Both the position numbers and the translations under genes were made by a program. Source: Bdellovibrionales bacterium (lineage in GTDB: Bacteria; Bdellovibrionota; UBA1018; CAIMNF01). Taken from it: a stretch of 43,951 nt of DNA. The stretch covers positions 1 to 43,951 of the forward strand of contig CANHQK010000014.1 of assembly GCA_947462765.1 (NCBI GenBank). The letters are read 5' to 3'. The notes beneath the pieces were generated by a model that searched no databases, had not been told where the DNA came from, and saw only the letters and a list, made by a program, of their open reading frames with translations. How positions within the stretch are numbered: position 1 is the stretch's first letter; every line of letters starts with the position of its first letter. This document shows positions 39,548 to 43,951 of the stretch, piece by piece.

Positions 39548-40752
39548 AGCATCGTTCACTCTGGTTCAAAATCACACTTTCGTTACTGGCAGCCCTGGCT
39601 CCAACGTCAGGGTTCGCGGACGGAACGGGTCCGTTTGATCCGGTTTCTTTTGAAGAAGGGATCGTATTCTCCCATCCTGAGGGCCGCTACAAAACGGCGC
39701 TACGATTCCGCATTCAGAACCTGCTTGAGTTGAGATCGTTCTCCGGGAGCGACTTGGGAATCGAAGAGATTCGGGGCCGGGTCCGCCGGGCCCGAATCCG
39801 GATGTCGGGCCATGTGGTGAACCCGAGACTCACCTACCAGCTTCAACTCTCCCTCAGCAGGGAGGACCAGGACTGGAACGAATCCCAGTTTCCGAACGTA
39901 CTCAGGGATGCAAACTTCACTTATGCCCTCATCCAGGACCCGGATCAGACTCTTTCGATCTCATTCGGCCAGGGAAAGCTCCCCGGAAATCGCCAAAGGG
40001 TGATCTCCTCCGGGGATCTGCAATTCGCCGATCGTTCTCTGGTGAACCGGACCTTCAATATCGATCGGGACTTCGGAATCCAAGGGCATTACAAGAGAGA
40101 ACAATGGAATCTCAAGGGCTCTCTTTCGAGTGGTGAAGGGCGAAATCTTTCCTTCCCCTCCGACTCGGGGCTGGCTTGGGTCATCCGCGCAGAGGTCCTT
40201 CCTTTCGGATCCTTCATCGGTAAAGAGGATTATGTCGAGGGGGATCTCAAACATCATGAGCAGCTCCGTCTGAGCCTCGGAATGACCCGGGCGGTTTTCA
40301 AAAACTCGAACCGGGCCGGGGGTACGATCGGGACCTTCTTCACCACGACCGGTGACCCGAACACGGGTACCCCCATCCGGAGCGATCAGACCGTTCACCT
40401 ATTCGATCTGATCGCCAAATACCGAGGCTGGTCCCTCTTGGCTGAACTTGCCGACCGGAGCTCACCCAACGGTGTGTTGAGTCCGACCCAGGCTCTATTC
40501 GAGGGAATGGGCTGGATGGTCCAATCCGGCTACCTCTTCGCCGACCGATGGGAGGTTGTGGGCCGATTTGCTCGGATCAGTCCTGAGTCAAAATCCAAAG
40601 TGGACTCCCGAAACACACTGCTTGCCCAGTCGACCGCGGGGCTCAACTATTATCTGGACGGACACCGGGTCAAGGCGCAGATGGACCTGACCCGCCAGTC
40701 CCTGACCGATCCGGCATGGGTGACCCGATTCAACCTCGAAATCGGTATTTGA
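39544..40752 (+). CDS. OprO/OprP-type porin
   Basis: A 402-residue outer membrane protein of the phosphate-selective porin group. It starts at GTG 39544, which overlaps the PepSY stop (GTGA). Signal peptide about 1-25 (KITLSLLAALAPTSGFA). The early RGRVRRARIRMSGHVVNPRLTYQLQLSL is the classic OprP motif. Sixteen or so short strands follow, and it ends in NLEIGI, not Phe. The family forms trimeric anion channels; the ion here is not known. Translation is coupled to the small PepSY protein, a pairing that may be functional. Confidence 0.83.
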   Translation: MKHRSLWFKITLSLLAALAPTSGFADGTGPFDPVSFEEGIVFSHPEGRYKTALRFRIQNLLELRSFSGSDLGIEEIRGRVRRARIRMSGHVVNPRLTYQLQLSLSREDQDWNESQFPNVLRDANFTYALIQDPDQTLSISFGQGKLPGNRQRVISSGDLQFADRSLVNRTFNIDRDFGIQGHYKREQWNLKGSLSSGEGRNLSFPSDSGLAWVIRAEVLPFGSFIGKEDYVEGDLKHHEQLRLSLGMTRAVFKNSNRAGGTIGTFFTTTGDPNTGTPIRSDQTVHLFDLIAKYRGWSLLAELADRSSPNGVLSPTQALFEGMGWMVQSGYLFADRWEVVGRFARISPESKSKVDSRNTLLAQSTAGLNYYLDGHRVKAQMDLTRQSLTDPAWVTRFNLEIGI

Positions 40753-40802
40753 ATTGACCGGACCCTTGCGGATTTGCTACTCCCTCCCGCATCGGAGTCC
40801 AC

Positions 40803-41444
40803 ATGAAATCCAATCTTTTTAGGTGTTTTTTTGCCGTCGTAACCCTGCTCTTTTCCCTTCCCGCATTTAGCCAGACTCCGATCCGGGATGGCTTTACCCG
40901 CGACGACCTGAGCTTTCCGTTTCAGTGGAAAGCTAATCCTCTGAAGCCAGGAGTGGTGTTGGATCAGATCATTGATCTCGATCCTTTCGATGCTCCCGGA
41001 AAAACCCAAGCGGACTTCACTGAATTCCGGATCATTTTCGGATACGGCAGCTTGTCGATTTTTGATGCACTCGGAGTGAACGAAGTAGCGGGTCTCAAGC
41101 GGAGTGATGCCGAAGCCAAAATCCGCGCTCTCGAGGCCGAGGGCAAAAGCGAGAAGGACGGAGCTTTCATCGCTGGTCTCACCAACATCCATGGCCGACA
41201 GATCTTCATGTTCTTCAATCTGAACCGTTTGGCTTCAAGCACTGAATACGCGATCCGCGTTTTAAGTCATGAACCCGTCCACCTGGCCAGATTCCTGATC
41301 ACCACCGAAGCCAAACCGGACGTGGATTATTACAACGATCCCTACGTCACCCTGAATGATGACAACGAGGAATATTTTGCCGAGTCCATCGAGCGTCTGA
41401 CCACTGTCGCACTCGATCGTTATTTCAAAGCAACCCTCCCTTAA
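40803..41444 (+). CDS. secreted protein with HExxH motif, candidate metallopeptidase
   Basis: A 213-residue protein with signal peptide 1-23 (LFRCFFAVVTLLFSLPAFS). Residues 156-160 are HEPVH, a perfect HExxH zinc motif, and a conserved-looking NEEYFAESIERL (188-199) follows 30 residues later, where zincins keep a third ligand Glu. No family is recognised by name. A peptidase is the simplest reading, but an inactive binding role cannot be excluded. GGAG lies 5 nt before the ATG. A TTGACC box (40754-40759) with 17-18 nt spacing to a poor -10 lies upstream. Confidence 0.68.
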   Translation: MKSNLFRCFFAVVTLLFSLPAFSQTPIRDGFTRDDLSFPFQWKANPLKPGVVLDQIIDLDPFDAPGKTQADFTEFRIIFGYGSLSIFDALGVNEVAGLKRSDAEAKIRALEAEGKSEKDGAFIAGLTNIHGRQIFMFFNLNRLASSTEYAIRVLSHEPVHLARFLITTEAKPDVDYYNDPYVTLNDDNEEYFAESIERLTTVALDRYFKATLP

Positions 41445-41473
41445 ACCTGCTTCAGTTTCCCGGTTTTGAAAGA

Positions 41474-41479
41474 TAAACT
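41474..41479 (+). promoter_or_regulatory. -10-like TAAACT 6 nt before the FAD oxidoreductase start
   Basis: GA-TAAACT with TAAACT at 41474-41479 and ATG 41486 after 6 nt. No Shine-Dalgarno. Leaderless candidate. Confidence 0.45.
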
Positions 41480-41485
41480 CGAATC

Positions 41486-42925
41486 ATGGGCTGGCTGATC
41501 CTGGCGTTCGTTCTTCCGGTTTTGAATTCACAGGCGACAGAAATCGTCAATGACGTCACACGCCTCAATCCGATTCGGGTCGAAGCCGTAGTCCGCCCGG
41601 ACTCGTTGGACCAAGTCAGGAAGATCGTAGCCGAGGCACAGGGCCCGATCTCCATCGGGGGTGGTCGCTACAGCATGGGTGGCCAGACTGCGACCGAACG
41701 CGCGGTACAAATCGACATGCGCAGTCTGAACCGGGTTCTTGAGCTGGATGTCCAAAATCGCAGAATCCGGGTCCAGGCCGGAATCACCTGGCGGGATATT
41801 CAGGAAGCCATCGACCCGCATGACCTTTCTCTCCGGATCATGCAAACCTACTCAAACTTTACCGTAGGGGGGTCGTTGAGCGTCAATGTCCATGGCCGAT
41901 ATATCGGGGAAGGCCCACTCGTTCGATCGGTTGAATCCATCCGAGTGGTCCTGGCAGACGGATCTCTAGTCGAGGCTAGCCCGACCAAAAACAGCGAGAT
42001 CTTCTACGGAGCGATTGGCGGATACGGAGGAATCGGGGTCATTGTAGAAGCCACCCTCTCTCTCACGAACAATCACAAAGTCGAGCGGATCCATCACCGC
42101 ATGGAGGCTGAAGAATACCTGAATTTTTTCCAGACAAAAGTTCGGGACGACAAGTCCGTTGTCTTCCAGAATGCGGACTTGTATCCACCGTTCTACAAAA
42201 CCGTCAACTCCGTGGAATGGCGGAGGACCGAGAAACCCCTGACCCAATCTGAACGACTGATTCCTCGGAACCAGAAATACTCACTCCAACCACGGGTCAT
42301 CCGGACATTGAACCACTTGCCGGGAGGAAAACTGCTTCGGAGCGGAGTGATCGATCCGATCCTGAACTCGACCGATGCGGTGGTGTGGAGAAACCACGAA
42401 GCCAGTTACGACGTGGCTGAACTCGAGCCTCCGAGCAGAGATCGGTCCACTTTTGTGCTGCAAGAGTATTTTGTGCCGGTGAAGGCACTGAATGACTTCA
42501 TCCCGAAAATGCGCAGGGTCCTCAGGAAGCATAAAGTGAAGGTGTTCAATGTCTCAATCCGTCATGCACTTCCGGATCCCGGAACACTTCTGGCATGGGC
42601 TCCCGAGGAGGTCTTTGCATTGGTCATCTACTATGAGCAAGGCACCAGCGAAGAGGCTCAGGTAAGGGTCGCTGAATGGACCCGTGAGCTGATTACGGCT
42701 GTCCTTTCCGTAAAAGGGAGACATTACCTTCCCTACCAGATCCACGCCACACCCGAGCAATTCCTCTCCGCCTATCCGCGTGCGCCGGAGTTCTTCTTAC
42801 TGAAGAAAAAACTCGATCCCACGAACAAATTCCGGAACAAACTCTGGGATCGCTATTACCTTCCCGCCCTCTCAAAAACGGCTCCGGTAAAAAAAGAAAA
42901 GCGGTACCCGGCTTCACAGCCGTGA
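41486..42925 (+). CDS. FAD-linked oxidoreductase (PCMH-type FAD-binding domain)
   Basis: A 479-residue flavoprotein. Residues 15-190 form a PCMH-type FAD-binding domain: VVRPDSLDQVRKIV, ISIGGGRYSMGGQTA (FAD loop), QIDMRSLNRVLELD, IRVQAGITWRDIQEAI, GGSLSVNVHGR. The C-terminal half ends with DPTNKFRNKLWDRYY, as in sugar-lactone and alditol oxidases. The N-terminus (GWLILAFVLPVLNSQA) is a signal peptide, so it is exported; the substrate may be a sugar or lignin-derived alcohol, not assignable. No Cys/His covalent-FAD motif is clear, apart from the VHGR His. The 160-nt gap after it holds the promoter of the next gene. Confidence 0.85.
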   Translation: MGWLILAFVLPVLNSQATEIVNDVTRLNPIRVEAVVRPDSLDQVRKIVAEAQGPISIGGGRYSMGGQTATERAVQIDMRSLNRVLELDVQNRRIRVQAGITWRDIQEAIDPHDLSLRIMQTYSNFTVGGSLSVNVHGRYIGEGPLVRSVESIRVVLADGSLVEASPTKNSEIFYGAIGGYGGIGVIVEATLSLTNNHKVERIHHRMEAEEYLNFFQTKVRDDKSVVFQNADLYPPFYKTVNSVEWRRTEKPLTQSERLIPRNQKYSLQPRVIRTLNHLPGGKLLRSGVIDPILNSTDAVVWRNHEASYDVAELEPPSRDRSTFVLQEYFVPVKALNDFIPKMRRVLRKHKVKVFNVSIRHALPDPGTLLAWAPEEVFALVIYYEQGTSEEAQVRVAEWTRELITAVLSVKGRHYLPYQIHATPEQFLSAYPRAPEFFLLKKKLDPTNKFRNKLWDRYYLPALSKTAPVKKEKRYPASQP

Positions 42926-43022
42926 TCACTCGGGTGGCGGATACCCAAGAAGAGCGTCAGAAATCAATCTGTGGTTCATTCGTTCATGATCGTTACCCAC
43001 ACAACAGCCAAAGTCATGGCTC

Positions 43023-43051
43023 TTGTAGACCACCGGGCAACCCCATAGAAT
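43023..43051 (+). promoter_or_regulatory. sigma70-like promoter of the DUF3015 gene
   Basis: TTGTAG (43023-43028), 17-nt spacer, TAGAAT (43046-43051). It gives a leader of about 28 nt with an AAGGAGA ribosome binding site, the ordinary layout and a contrast to the leaderless group. Confidence 0.6.
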
Positions 43052-43085
43052 TGAGTCTCAAACAATCATTCTCAAGGAGAGACAC

Positions 43086-43571
43086 ATGAAAGCGACTCAC
43101 ATCCTGGCATTGAGCCTGGCCCTGATTACCACCACTCTAACCGCATCATCCGCTAGCGCCAAAGGGATCGCCGGCCGCGCCAACACCGGCGGATACGGAA
43201 TGGCTGGTTGCGGTCTCGGCTCAATTGTATTCCCCGAAAACAACAAGATGCAAATCCTCGCTGCCACCACCAACGGCACTTTCGGCAGCCAGACTCTCGG
43301 GATCACCTTCGGCACCTCGAACTGTGATGGCGGATCGTTACTGGCGTCCAAAGAAAAGGTCGAGCAGTATGTCGCTGCCAACCAAGAGATGCTGAAAAAC
43401 GAAATCTCACGCGGAAACGGCGAGACCCTGAACGGTCTTGCTGATCTGGTCGGAGCGAACAATCGCGAACAGTTCGGCAACTACCTGAAGTCGAACTATT
43501 CCAAGATTTTCGCCAAGTCGAAGCAAACCTCGACTGAGACCACCGACAACCTGTACAGCGTCATGTACTGA
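43086..43571 (+). CDS. DUF3015-family exported protein
   Basis: A 161-residue protein with signal peptide 1-25 (ILALSLALITTTLTASSASA). MAGCGLGSIVFPENNKMQILAATTNGTFGSQTLGITFGTSNC is the DUF3015 core, with the two conserved Cys that probably form a disulfide. The C-terminal half is helical and polar (VAANQEMLKNEISRGNGE). Function unknown. DUF3015 proteins are frequent in Bdellovibrionota and Leptospira-like genomes. It has a strong promoter, a strong Shine-Dalgarno and a strong terminator, which suggests high expression. Confidence 0.88.
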   Translation: MKATHILALSLALITTTLTASSASAKGIAGRANTGGYGMAGCGLGSIVFPENNKMQILAATTNGTFGSQTLGITFGTSNCDGGSLLASKEKVEQYVAANQEMLKNEISRGNGETLNGLADLVGANNREQFGNYLKSNYSKIFAKSKQTSTETTDNLYSVMY

Positions 43572-43588
43572 TCCATTCTCAACTCGAC

Positions 43589-43638
43589 GGCCCACAGTTC
43601 TCCTGATATTCAGGAAAGCTGTGGGCCTTTTCTTTTTC
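43589..43638 (+). terminator. strong intrinsic terminator of the DUF3015 gene, overlapping the next start
   Basis: Outer arms GGCCCACAG (43589-43597) and CTGTGGGCC (43619-43627) pair over 9 bp. Inner arms TCCTGA/TCAGGA (43601-43606, 43610-43615) form a second stem. The tail TTTTCTTTTT follows at 43628-43637. The GTG at 43621 in the 3' arm is the start of the next gene. Confidence 0.85.
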
Positions 43639-43951
43639 CAACTTCTGCTCCATTTATGGGTGACAACACCGGCTTCTGCCGAGCCGGAGGACACACTCAT
43701 CCGGACCCTAGCAAAATCTCCCGGATGGAAGGGCCTGCTTCAGTACCAGGTCGACTGGATGGGCAAGGAAAAAAGCGAAGTCGATGGAAAAGGATTTTTT
43801 CTTTCAGACAACGGAAACAAAAATCCGGAGGACGAACTCCGGCAGACACTGCAGGAATTCTTCAAGCCGGTGGAGGCAGATCAGAACCAGCACGCACTCT
43901 GCAGATTTCCGGCCCGTTTCAGATTCCTGAAAGAGTCAATCGAGCAGGAAG
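43621..43951 (+). CDS. 5' part of a DUF4105-type exported protein (runs off the window)
   Basis: The frame runs from GTG 43621 to the window edge (110 codons) without a stop. Signal peptide MGLFFFQLLLHLWVTTPASA, then a domain with WKGLLQY, GKGFFLSDNG, NPEDELRQTLQ and CRFPARFRFL. This is the pattern of the N-terminal domain of DUF4105 (Lnb-like periplasmic) proteins. AGGA sits 5 nt before the GTG inside the terminator hairpin; a CTG at 43603 would give a basic n-region (IFRKA) and is a possible alternative. The T-tract of the upstream terminator encodes the first Phe codons. Confidence 0.72.
   Translation, partial: MGLFFFQLLLHLWVTTPASAEPEDTLIRTLAKSPGWKGLLQYQVDWMGKEKSEVDGKGFFLSDNGNKNPEDELRQTLQEFFKPVEADQNQHALCRFPARFRFLKESIEQE

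Noticed and set aside
42926-43085. Terminator after the FAD oxidoreductase
   Set aside because: Only a 4-bp GGGT/ACCC pairing without a T-tract.
1-43951. CRISPR array, insertion sequence or prophage
   Set aside because: I saw no regularly spaced repeats, no transposase or integrase, and no phage structural genes.

Overview
The window is a gene-dense chromosomal segment (roughly 57% GC by eye) from a Gram-negative bacterium. Many products carry Sec signal peptides, outer-membrane beta-barrel features or lipoboxes. A DUF3015 protein, a DUF4105-type protein, a Tim44-like protein and many small exported proteins of unknown function together suggest a Bdellovibrionota/Oligoflexia-like relative. 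This placement is an inference from gene content and was not tested by a tree. I see no insertion sequence, prophage, integron or CRISPR array, and base composition is even apart from one AT-rich intergenic tract near 35.9 kb.

Layout. 0.2-4.1 kb: glucosamine-6-phosphate deaminase (nagB), a Crp/Fnr regulator divergent from a CBS-domain gene with a perfect FNR-type box between them, a PIG-L deacetylase, a HAD phosphatase and a GNAT acetyltransferase. 4.1-11.5 kb: rpmB, typA, a nitroreductase, a membrane metallophosphoesterase coupled to an ABC-F ATPase, a lytic transglycosylase and a DoxX protein. 11.6-14.2 kb: an overlapping operon selD-mnmH-PPC lipoprotein (selenophosphate synthesis and tRNA 2-selenouridine formation). 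14.2-22.9 kb: an OPT transporter, a half-size TauE/SafE protein, then a minus-strand run of selO, fbaA, a papain-like exported protein, mgtE, a methyltransferase, DUF302 and a transglutaminase-like protein. 23.0-28.0 kb: an alpha/beta hydrolase facing an operon of three exported glycan enzymes (GH1, NAGPA-type phosphodiester glycosidase, NamZ/DUF1343), each overlapping the next by 4 nt and preceded by a small outer-membrane protein. 28.2-35.9 kb: a receiver-like/cNMP-binding protein, small hypotheticals (one with a QLSLF sliding-clamp motif), Tim44-like, YceI, pirin, a small barrel protein and a second OPT transporter. 36.0-43.95 kb: a second lytic transglycosylase, tRNA-Gly(CCC), exported proteins, a PepSY-OprO/P-type porin pair, a candidate secreted zincin, an FAD-linked oxidoreductase, DUF3015, and the 5' part of a DUF4105-type gene that runs off the window.

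How the genes fit together. Two transglycosylases, NamZ, a NAGPA-type glycosidase, an exported GH1, a PIG-L deacetylase and NagB are compatible with release and reuse of amino sugars from peptidoglycan or related glycans. No single gene proves that pathway.

Two signals run across many genes. First, about ten genes without a Shine-Dalgarno sequence have a TANNNT -10-like box only 6-10 nt before the start codon, which suggests leaderless transcripts; genes with a good Shine-Dalgarno have promoters further away. Second, strong intrinsic terminators overlap or abut the start of the next gene in the same direction. In two cases the T-tract itself encodes the Phe residues of a signal peptide.
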